The position numbers and the translations under genes were made by a program. A DNA stretch of 5,603 nucleotides from Clostridia bacterium (GTDB lineage: Bacteria > Bacillota > UBA994 > PWPR01): assembly GCA_003557085.1 (NCBI GenBank), contig PWPR01000006.1, positions 1-5,603 on the forward strand. Reading direction: 5' to 3'. Below the pieces are notes generated by a model. That model saw only the letters and a program-made list of their open reading frames with translations, was not told the DNA's origin and searched no databases. Shown here one piece after another: positions 1 through 5,603 of the stretch (position 1 is its first letter; each line of letters begins with the position of its first letter).

Positions 1-2275
1 AAGGCACATATACATACGGTAAAAAATGCATCTCAATTTTATTAATACCATGACCCTTGCAAGCTTCACACCTGCCGCCTTTTAAGTTGAAGCTAAACCT
101 TCCTTTTTGATACCCTCTCATTTTAGCAATTTGAGTTTCTGCAAAAAGATCTCTAATATAGTCAAAGGTTTTAGTATAAGTTGCTGGGTTGCTTCTTGGC
201 GTTCTACCAATAGGGGATTGGTCTATTTCAATTACTTTATCTAGTTGTTCAACACCTTCAATGCCAACATGCTTACCTGGCCATTCTTGCCTACGATTTA
301 GACTTCTTGCCAGTGATTTAAACAATATTTCATTTACTAAAGAAGATTTCCCAGACCCTGAAACACCTGTGACACATGTAAATGTGCCCAGTGGAAAAGA
401 AACTTCTATTTCTTTTAAATTGTTTTCAGCAGCACCAATTACTGTTAACCATTTTCCATTAGGCTTTCTACGCAGTTTGGGAACATCTATTTTCTTTTTA
501 CCTGATAGATATTGACCTGTTATAGACTCTTTTGCTTTCTCTATATCTTTTGCACTGCCCTGCGCTACAACCATTCCACCATGAAGACCTGCTCCTGGGC
601 CAATATCGATAATATAGTCAGCCTCTCTTATTGTATCCTCATCATGCTCAACAATTATTAGTGTATTACCAATATCCCTCAAATTCTTAAGTGCCTTAAT
701 CAGCATTTTATTATCTCTTTGGTGCAGCCCAATACTTGGTTCATCTAGAATATACAATACTCCAGTTAATCCAGATCCTATTTGAGTCGCTAATCTAATT
801 CTCTGAGCTTCTCCGCCAGATAGTGAGCCCGCTGATCTACTCAAAGTCAGATAATCCAACCCCACTGTTATAAGAAAGTCTAGTCTTTCTCTAATTTCTT
901 TCATAACCTGATGGCCAATAAATTCTTGAGTTTTATTTAACTCTACATTTTGAAAGTAATCCACTGCTTCTTTGATAGACATCTTAGTAATCTCTGAGAT
1001 GTTTTTGCTTCCCACTAAAACTGCCAAACTTTCTGGCTTTAATCTATCACCATTACATGATTCACAGGGAGTAATAGACATGTATTGTTCTAGCTTATCT
1101 TTGGCATTATCACTTTCCAGATATCTTCTCTCAGTATGGTTTACTACTCCTTCGTAATATGTGTCATAATCACGAACACCACCTCTTCTGAAGCGATATT
1201 GCATATGAATTTTCTTTTTATCATTGCCATAGAGTATTAAGTTCTGATGTTCTTGAGGCAAGTCCCTCCATGCTGTATCTAAATTGACTCCAAACTCTTT
1301 AGCAACTCCCTTTAATAATTGTGGGTAATAATTACTATTATTTAGGTTCCAAGGTGCTATGGCACCTTCATTAATAGAAAGCTTGCTATCTAATATAAGT
1401 TTGTCTGGGTCTACTCTTCTCTTATATCCTATTCCCTCACATGTCTCGCAAGCACCAAAAGGACTGTTAAATGAAAACATCCTTGGTTCAAGCTCTGTAA
1501 CATTAAAGCCACAGATTGTACAAGCATAGCGAGTACTATAAAGAGTATCATCTCCGTCTAAAGTGTCTATTACAACTACATCATTTCCCAGCTCAAGAGC
1601 AGTTTCAAGTGAATCTGTCAATCTCTCTATCATGTCTTCTTTGATTATCAATCTATCTACAATTACATCGATATCGTGTCTTTTATTTTTGTCTAAATTT
1701 ATAGTTTCCTCTAGTAAATATTGATTACCATCAATCTTAACTCTTACAAAACCCTCTCTTCTCAGGTTTGCTAAAAGATTCTTATGTTCTCCTTTTTTCC
1801 CCCTAGCTACTGGGGCGATAATTTGGAACCTTTGCCCTTGCGGCAAAGTTAAAATTTGATCAACTATTGTTTGTACTGTTTGCTGATGAATAGGGCCATG
1901 TCCATTTGGACAGTGAGGTATTCCTACTCTAGCATATAGAAGTCTTAAATAATCATAGATTTCTGTTACAGTACCAACTGTTGATCTGGGATTTCTACTA
2001 GTAGTTTTTTGATCAATTGATATAGCAGGTGATAGTCCCTCGATATATTCTACATCTGGTTTTTGCATTTGTCCTAAAAATTGCCTTGCATAAGCTGATA
2101 GAGACTCAACATATCTTCTCTGTCCTTCTGCAAAAATCGTATCAAACGCTAAGGAGCTTTTTCCAGACCCACTTAGTCCAGTGATAACTATCATCTCATC
2201 CCTAGGCATCTCTACAGTTATATTCTTCAAGTTGTGCTCTTTGGCACCTTTTACTACAATCTTTTTTAAAGCCAC
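1..2275 (-). CDS. uvrA: UvrABC excinuclease ATPase subunit UvrA (3' end beyond the left edge)
   Basis: UvrA is the dimeric cytoplasmic ABC-type ATPase that finds bulky DNA lesions and loads UvrB in nucleotide excision repair. The frame is open over 758 codons with no internal stop. In order: ATP site I Walker A GLSGSGKSS (33-41); first zinc module CTIC/CETC (C252, C255, C276, C279); a CESCNGDRL motif (404-412); ABC signature LSGGEAQR (485-492); Walker B LYILDEPS (507-514) with the switch His in VEHD (H544); second Walker A GVSGSGKSS (637-645); and the first CxxC of the second zinc finger (C736, C739). UvrA is usually about 940-960 aa, so roughly 180-200 residues, including the second signature and second Walker B, lie outside. 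The start is GTG at 2275, chosen because a perfect AGGAGG sits 7 nt upstream and the protein opens as UvrA normally does (MALKKIVVKGAKEHNLKN). H742, N745 and Y754, near the left edge, are unusual. The gene follows uvrB and has its own promoter and LexA box. Identity is certain. Confidence 0.98.
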   Translation of the reverse strand, partial: MALKKIVVKGAKEHNLKNITVEMPRDEMIVITGLSGSGKSSLAFDTIFAEGQRRYVESLSAYARQFLGQMQKPDVEYIEGLSPAISIDQKTTSRNPRSTVGTVTEIYDYLRLLYARVGIPHCPNGHGPIHQQTVQTIVDQILTLPQGQRFQIIAPVARGKKGEHKNLLANLRREGFVRVKIDGNQYLLEETINLDKNKRHDIDVIVDRLIIKEDMIERLTDSLETALELGNDVVVIDTLDGDDTLYSTRYACTICGFNVTELEPRMFSFNSPFGACETCEGIGYKRRVDPDKLILDSKLSINEGAIAPWNLNNSNYYPQLLKGVAKEFGVNLDTAWRDLPQEHQNLILYGNDKKKIHMQYRFRRGGVRDYDTYYEGVVNHTERRYLESDNAKDKLEQYMSITPCESCNGDRLKPESLAVLVGSKNISEITKMSIKEAVDYFQNVELNKTQEFIGHQVMKEIRERLDFLITVGLDYLTLSRSAGSLSGGEAQRIRLATQIGSGLTGVLYILDEPSIGLHQRDNKMLIKALKNLRDIGNTLIIVEHDEDTIREADYIIDIGPGAGLHGGMVVAQGSAKDIEKAKESITGQYLSGKKKIDVPKLRRKPNGKWLTVIGAAENNLKEIEVSFPLGTFTCVTGVSGSGKSSLVNEILFKSLARSLNRRQEWPGKHVGIEGVEQLDKVIEIDQSPIGRTPRSNPATYTKTFDYIRDLFAETQIAKMRGYQKGRFSFNLKGGRCEACKGHGINKIEMHFLPYVYVP

Positions 2276-2282
2276 TTTATTG

Positions 2283-2288
2283 CCTCCT
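2283..2288 (-). promoter_or_regulatory. Ribosome binding site of uvrA
   Basis: A perfect AGGAGG on the minus strand lies 7 nt before the GTG at 2275. It decides the non-ATG start of uvrA, because no ATG is better placed and the GTG-initiated protein begins like other UvrA proteins. Confidence 0.9.
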
Positions 2289-2296
2289 GATACTTT

Positions 2297-2334
2297 AATA
2301 CTAGTAAGTACATATGTTCGTATTTAGTAGTATT
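2297..2334. repeat. Inverted repeat bracketing the SOS box
   Basis: Perfect 7-bp arms AATACTA (2297-2303) and TAGTATT (2328-2334) flank the LexA box with 24 nt between them. The dyad centre (2315.5) is 2 nt off the centre of the box (2313.5). It may extend the operator, fold in the leader RNA, or be chance in an AT-rich spacer. It is reported because it occupies the only stretch of the uvrA leader not otherwise explained. Confidence 0.35.
2307..2320 (-). promoter_or_regulatory. LexA (DinR) SOS box in front of uvrA
   Basis: The minus strand reads CGAACATATGTACT. The Gram-positive LexA/DinR operator is commonly given as CGAAC-N4-GTTCG with ATAT favoured in the centre; the window matches that idealised 14-mer at 12 of 14 positions, with one half-site perfect (CGAAC) and the other changed at two positions. 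It lies 32 nt upstream of the uvrA start and, given the promoter proposed at 2338-2366, at about +11 to +24 of the transcript, where bound repressor would block RNA polymerase. uvrA is a classic SOS gene, which fits. The site is seen in sequence; LexA binding is inferred. Confidence 0.75.
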
Positions 2335-2337
2335 AAT

Positions 2338-2366
2338 ATTATAAATCAGATGACTTCTCAAGTAAA
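2338..2366 (-). promoter_or_regulatory. Sigma-A-type promoter of uvrA
   Basis: On the minus strand a -35 element TTTACT (2366-2361, 4/6 to TTGACA) is separated by exactly 17 nt from a perfect -10 TATAAT (2343-2338). Transcription would start near 2331, giving a leader of about 55 nt that contains the LexA box and the ribosome site. The region is AT-rich, so chance -10 matches are expected. The spacing and the position relative to the SOS box raise confidence. Confidence 0.6.
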
Positions 2367-2392
2367 TAAAATAAGAAACAAACATTCGCTTG

Positions 2393-4381
2393 TTATTTAA
2401 TTTTCTTCCTTTTTTTAATGTCAGCTATTAAATCTCTTAACTCTGCAGCTTTTTCGTATTCAAGTTTTCTTGCTGCTTCTTGCATCTCTTCTTCTAGATG
2501 CATAATCAACTCTTTAGCTTTAATTTTTGTCATATTGTTAATTGATCTTGTTGTTAAGTATTGTCCTTCTTCATCTGAAACTTGTGTTATTTTGAGAACA
2601 TCTCTAACTTCTTTCTTTATTGACTGTGGTGTAATATTATTTGCCTTATTAAACTCTAGCTGTATGTCTCTTCTTCTTTCTGTTTCATCTATCGCTCGTT
2701 GCATAGAGCCAGTGATTCTATCTGCATACATTATTACTCTGCCTTCTACATTCCTAGCAGCTCTACCTACGGTCTGAATTAATGAAGTCTCAGATCTTAG
2801 AAAACCCTCTTTGTCAGCATCCAAAATAGCTACTAAAGCTACCTCTGGAAGGTCTAAACCTTCTCTTAACAAGTTAATTCCTACTAAAACATCAAATGCA
2901 CCTGTTCTCAAATCTCTAATAAGCTCCATTCTTTCAATAGTGTCAATATCATGATGTAAGTATTTTGCTTTAACCCTATGCTCTTTTAGAAAATCAGACA
3001 AATCTTCTGCCATCTTTTTTGTCAATGTAGTCACTAAAACTCTTTCTTTTAACTCAACACACTTATTTATCTCTGAATAGAGATCATCAATTTGTCCATC
3101 AATTGGTCTTATCTCTATCTTTGGATCAATCAAACCAGTCGGCCTGATAATCTGCTCAACCAATTGCTCAGAAATCCCCAGTTCATAATCTTGTGGAGTT
3201 GCAGATACATATACAGCTTGATTTATTCTTTTCATGAATTCTTCAAACTTAAGAGGTCTATTATCTAAAGCACTTGGCAGCCTAAAGCCATGTTCTACAA
3301 GCGTTGTCTTTCTTGACCTATCTCCAAAATACATTCCTCTAACCTGGGGCAAAGACACATGTGACTCATCTACCATCAATAAGAAATCATCCGGGAAATA
3401 GTCCATTAGCGTCCATGGTGGTTCATCTTGTGTTCTACCATCTAAATGTCTAGAATAATTCTCTATGCCCTTGCAAAATCCAATCTCGCTAATCATTTCT
3501 ATATCGTATTGAGCTCTTTGTTCAAGCCTTTGAGCCTCGAGTAGCTTATTTTCTTTTCTTAAAATTTTAAGTCTTTCTTCAAGTTCTACTTTAATATCTT
3601 CAACAGCTCTCGCTATGTTCTCTTCAGATGTTACAAAGTGAGAAGCTGGATAAATTGCTACGTGCGCTCTATCTGCCATAACTTCTCCAGTTAAACTATT
3701 AATCTCTGTAATTCTTTCAATTTCATCTCCCCAAAACTCAACCCTAATTGCTAGTTCATTTTGCGAAGCTGGAAAAATTTCTAGTATGTCTCCTCTTACT
3801 CTGAATGAACCTCTATCAAAATTAACATCATTTCTCTTATATTGTATATCCACGAGATGACGAAGTATTTCACTTCTTTGCTTTGTCATTCCTGGCCTAA
3901 GCGATAAACCCAACTTATAGTAATATTCAGGTGAACCTAAACCATAAATACAGGAAACACTAGCCACTATTATTACATCCCTACGTTCTGATAATGCACT
4001 AGTAGCTGAGTGACGCAATTTATCAATCTCATCATTTATTGAGGCATCTTTTTCAATAAATGTATCAGTACTTGGCACATATGCTTCTGGTTGGTAATGG
4101 TCATAATAACTTACAAAATACTCTACTGCATTTTCTGGAAAGAACTCTCTAAACTCACTACAAAGCTGGGCTGCTAAAGTTTTATTATGAGCAAGCACCA
4201 AAGTTGGTTTTTGAGTATTTTGAATAACATTGGCCATTGTATAGGTTTTTCCAGAGCCTGTTACTCCTAAAAGCACTTGATGCTTTAGTTTATTATTAAT
4301 TCCTTCAGTTAGTTTACTAATTGCCAAAGGCTGGTCGCCTTTGGGTTCAAAGTTTGATTTTAAATTAAATTTCTCAGACAT
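2393..4381 (-). CDS. uvrB: UvrABC excinuclease subunit UvrB
   Basis: UvrB is the helicase-fold damage-verification subunit of nucleotide excision repair. UvrA loads it onto DNA; it opens the strands around the lesion and recruits UvrC. The protein has 662 residues, normal for the family. Visible in order: GDQPLAI (Q motif, 15-21), Walker A GVTGSGKT (39-46, K45), the beta-hairpin SYYDHYQPEAYVP (91-103), SVSCIYGLG (141-149), DESH (338-341), SATP (393-396), GINLLREGLDLPEV (501-514), QTVGRAARN (536-544, R540 and R543), and a C-terminal UVR motif (about 629-652) of the kind that contacts UvrC. The start is taken as ATG at 4381. An in-frame TTG one codon upstream (4384) is possible, but it is only 4-5 nt from the GGAGGG, whereas the ATG is 7-8 nt away. 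Position 95 is His where the family usually has Tyr. It lies 93 bp after the M23 peptidase gene and 117 bp before uvrA, all co-directional. Identity is certain. Confidence 0.99.
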   Translation of the reverse strand: MSEKFNLKSNFEPKGDQPLAISKLTEGINNKLKHQVLLGVTGSGKTYTMANVIQNTQKPTLVLAHNKTLAAQLCSEFREFFPENAVEYFVSYYDHYQPEAYVPSTDTFIEKDASINDEIDKLRHSATSALSERRDVIIVASVSCIYGLGSPEYYYKLGLSLRPGMTKQRSEILRHLVDIQYKRNDVNFDRGSFRVRGDILEIFPASQNELAIRVEFWGDEIERITEINSLTGEVMADRAHVAIYPASHFVTSEENIARAVEDIKVELEERLKILRKENKLLEAQRLEQRAQYDIEMISEIGFCKGIENYSRHLDGRTQDEPPWTLMDYFPDDFLLMVDESHVSLPQVRGMYFGDRSRKTTLVEHGFRLPSALDNRPLKFEEFMKRINQAVYVSATPQDYELGISEQLVEQIIRPTGLIDPKIEIRPIDGQIDDLYSEINKCVELKERVLVTTLTKKMAEDLSDFLKEHRVKAKYLHHDIDTIERMELIRDLRTGAFDVLVGINLLREGLDLPEVALVAILDADKEGFLRSETSLIQTVGRAARNVEGRVIMYADRITGSMQRAIDETERRRDIQLEFNKANNITPQSIKKEVRDVLKITQVSDEEGQYLTTRSINNMTKIKAKELIMHLEEEMQEAARKLEYEKAAELRDLIADIKKRKKIK

Positions 4382-4388
4382 CAATCAG

Positions 4389-4394
4389 CCCTCC
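4389..4394 (-). promoter_or_regulatory. Ribosome binding site of uvrB
   Basis: GGAGGG on the minus strand lies 7 nt before ATG at 4381. The same site is too close to the TTG at 4384, which is why the ATG is preferred. It begins only 6 nt after the T run that follows the stem-loop at 4402-4426. Confidence 0.85.
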
Positions 4395-4400
4395 AGTCAG

Positions 4401-4426
4401 AAAAAGTGCTCCAACTGAGCACTTTT
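4401..4426 (-). terminator. Stem-loop with T run between the M23 gene and uvrB (terminator or leader attenuator)
   Basis: The minus strand reads AAAAGTGCTC (4426-4417), loop AGTTG (4416-4412), GAGCACTTTT (4411-4402), then one more T at 4401. The 10-bp stem is perfect, with a 6-bp GTGCTC/GAGCAC core followed by five T residues: the form of an intrinsic terminator for the M23 transcript. Its upstream A run also makes it terminator-like in reverse, though no convergent gene exists. Because only 6 nt separate it from the uvrB ribosome site, any uvrB transcript must start upstream and pass through it. It could therefore work as an attenuator, or as a 5' stem-loop affecting mRNA stability or ribosome access. 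Confidence 0.7.
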
Positions 4427-4437
4427 AAATTACTGCT

Positions 4438-4443
4438 ATTATA
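4438..4443 (-). promoter_or_regulatory. Candidate -10 element for uvrB
   Basis: A perfect TATAAT on the minus strand lies 32 nt downstream of the M23 stop codon, and predicts a transcript start near 4431, immediately before the stem-loop. No good -35 is found at 16-19 nt spacing: TTTATT at 18 nt (4467-4462) matches TTGACA at only 3 of 6 positions. There is no TGn extension. No GAAC or GTTC half-site of a LexA box occurs in this gap. Tentative. Confidence 0.4.
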
Positions 4444-4474
4444 TTAAACCATAAAGAGTAAAATAAATCTATTG

Positions 4475-5602
4475 TTAACTAACATAATCTGCTGGATCTA
4501 CTGGCTCACCATTAATCCGCACTTCAAAGTGCAAGTGAGGACCTGTACTTAAGCCCGTAGAGCCACATTTGGCTATCTCCTGTCCTTTGGCAACTGCCTC
4601 TCCTTGCTTAACCATCAATCTACTGGCATGAGCATATAGAGTAGAGACTGCATTTCCATGGTCAATAATAACAACTAGTCCATAAGAACCATAGTTTCCA
4701 GAGTAAACTACTGTGCCACTGTCAGCTGCTACAATAGACTGACCATGAGGTATTGCAATATCAATTCCTGTGTGAAGAGTGTTTCTCCTAGTAATTGGAT
4801 GGATTCTGTATCCAAATGGAGATGTAACCCTCATATAACCTGGTGCAGGCCAAATCATTACTCCAGTACCTTTAACCTCTGACTCAGCTAGCTTCTTTAA
4901 AATCTCTGCTAACTCCTGAGATTCTTGCTCTAATCTATCAAGAGCTTTTTGATATTCTTCAGCGTCTTTCTCAAGTTCGCTCATTAAAGCCGCTCTCTGA
5001 GCTGACCTTGCTTGATATTCACTCTTTCTAAATTCTACAGTTTGCATTTGGATTTGCAGTATTTGTCTATCTTCTTGCAGTCTTGCCGTTTCATCTTCCA
5101 AAAACTCTTTCTGCTCTTTTATATCATCAACTAAATTTTTGTCAACTGAAATCAGCCTTCTAAATATTGTAAATCTACTTAAAAAATCTGCTAAAGAACT
5201 TGCATTAAACAAAATAGAAATATAATTAAAAGAGCTATATTTATATGCTGTTCTGACTCTCATTCCTAGCATCTCTTCTCTTTCTGCTAGAGATATAGTC
5301 ACTTCTTCAAGTTGCGCTGACCTTTGTGCAATAGATTCATTGATATTTATAACTTCTTTTTCTAAATCATTTATTTGCCTCTCAGTATTTACCAATTGGG
5401 AGTTTAACTCATTTAGCTGGCTAGCTGTAGCTCTTTGTTGTCTAGTATTATCATCAAGGAGATTCTTCATAGCTTCAAGATCTGCCTCAGCTTGTTTTAG
5501 CTCTTGCATTACTTGATTAATGTCTTTAGCAGATACTAAAAAAGATGAGAAAACTACAGTTATTAGTAAAATAACTAAAAGTGCCTTCTTCGTAAACCTC
5601 AT
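4475..5602 (-). CDS. Secreted coiled-coil murein hydrolase, M23 (LytM) zinc peptidase
   Basis: This is a predicted extracellular peptidoglycan endopeptidase or hydrolase-activator of 375 aa. A signal peptide comes first: MRFTKK followed by a hydrophobic core (7-23), with likely cleavage after SAKD or VSA near 24-26. Residues about 27-240 are rich in heptad-like E/K/Q/L and predicted to form a long coiled coil, broken by a hydrophobic segment about 119-152 (RTAYKYSSFNYISILFNASS and following) typical of PcsB/CwlO-like proteins. The M23 domain fills 250-375: SPFGYRIHP (261-269), HTGID (H277, D281), YAH (H325) and HLHFEV (H356, H358). By comparison with LytM, H277, D281 and H358 bind zinc and H325/H356 are catalytic, so it looks enzymatically active, unlike degenerate EnvC proteins. 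Coiled-coil M23 proteins of this kind are commonly partners of FtsEX in septal or side-wall hydrolysis, but no ftsEX is visible here. The ATG at 5602 is one base from the right edge, so its ribosome site is not seen and an upstream start cannot be excluded. The signal peptide directly after it supports this start. Confidence 0.93.
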   Translation of the reverse strand: MRFTKKALLVILLITVVFSSFLVSAKDINQVMQELKQAEADLEAMKNLLDDNTRQQRATASQLNELNSQLVNTERQINDLEKEVININESIAQRSAQLEEVTISLAEREEMLGMRVRTAYKYSSFNYISILFNASSLADFLSRFTIFRRLISVDKNLVDDIKEQKEFLEDETARLQEDRQILQIQMQTVEFRKSEYQARSAQRAALMSELEKDAEEYQKALDRLEQESQELAEILKKLAESEVKGTGVMIWPAPGYMRVTSPFGYRIHPITRRNTLHTGIDIAIPHGQSIVAADSGTVVYSGNYGSYGLVVIIDHGNAVSTLYAHASRLMVKQGEAVAKGQEIAKCGSTGLSTGPHLHFEVRINGEPVDPADYVS

Positions 5603-5603
5603 A

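Noticed and set aside
189..515. Plus-strand open frame of 108 codons, and another at 972-1157
   Set aside because: Both lie opposite the uvrA coding frame, have no ribosome site of note, and their products show no recognisable domain. They are antisense shadows of a highly conserved gene.
1..2275. Possible frameshifted or broken uvrA
   Set aside because: Translation of the minus strand in the frame of the GTG start gave no stop codon in 758 codons, and the motifs at both ends (Walker A at 33-41, CEAC at 736-739) are in the same frame, so there is no internal disruption in the visible part.
2377..2394. Possible terminator after uvrB: AACAA / TTGTT stem followed by a T-rich stretch (minus strand)
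   Set aside because: The stem is only 5 AT-rich base pairs with an 8-nt loop and overlaps the stop codon. It is too weak to call, so read-through from uvrB into uvrA remains possible.
2418..2777. Plus-strand open frame of 119 codons opposite the uvrB 3' end
   Set aside because: A shadow of uvrB. The Ser/Leu/Ile-rich product is what the reverse complement of Glu/Lys/Arg-rich helices gives, and there is no independent support.
4382..4384. TTG as the uvrB start, giving one extra residue
   Set aside because: It is only 4-5 nt from the GGAGGG core, while the next codon is an ATG at good spacing that also puts the conserved residues at their usual family numbers.
1..5603. CRISPR, mobile element, tRNA/rRNA, toxin-antitoxin or other novel system
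   Set aside because: Nearly all of the window is coding sequence of three well-known families, and the two short gaps are accounted for by regulatory elements. No direct-repeat arrays, transposase fragments, tRNA-like cloverleaf or extra small genes were seen.

Overview
The window is a compact, AT-rich, one-directional stretch of bacterial chromosome. All three genes lie on the minus strand, so transcription runs from the right edge to the left: a secreted coiled-coil M23 murein peptidase (4475-5602), then uvrB (2393-4381), then uvrA (1-2275, running off the left edge). Strong AGGAGG-type ribosome sites, a GTG start for uvrA, low GC, a PcsB/CwlO-like murein hydrolase and a Gram-positive-type LexA (DinR) box all point to a low-GC Firmicute, probably clostridial. 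The genus cannot be read from the sequence.

Right part (4475-5602): a signal peptide, a long coiled coil and a C-terminal LytM/M23 zinc peptidase domain with all metal and catalytic residues in place. From general knowledge of clostridial gene order, ftsE/ftsX and a ctpA-type protease often sit near such a gene and uvrBA. FtsEX would be just outside the right edge; this is inference only. The 93-bp gap to uvrB (4382-4474) holds a perfect TATAAT, a perfect 10-bp stem-loop followed by a short T run, and the uvrB ribosome site, all packed together.

Middle and left part (1-4381): UvrB (662 aa) and the first 758 residues of UvrA, the damage-recognition proteins of nucleotide excision repair. A UvrA dimer loads UvrB at the lesion, and UvrB then recruits the UvrC nuclease, which is not in the window. 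Reading the uvrA frame through every line of sequence gave no internal stop, so the gene is intact as far as it is seen. The 117-bp gap between uvrB and uvrA (2276-2392) carries a sigma-A-type promoter (TTTACT-17-TATAAT), a 12/14 match to the Gram-positive LexA box just downstream of it, and a strong ribosome site. This implies that uvrA has its own SOS-controlled promoter in addition to any read-through from uvrB.

There is no mobile element, CRISPR array, RNA gene or evidently new system here. The points worth a second look are regulatory (the SOS box before uvrA but none visible before uvrB; the stem-loop jammed against the uvrB ribosome site) and some unusual residues (His at UvrB position 95; three odd residues in UvrA close to the left edge).
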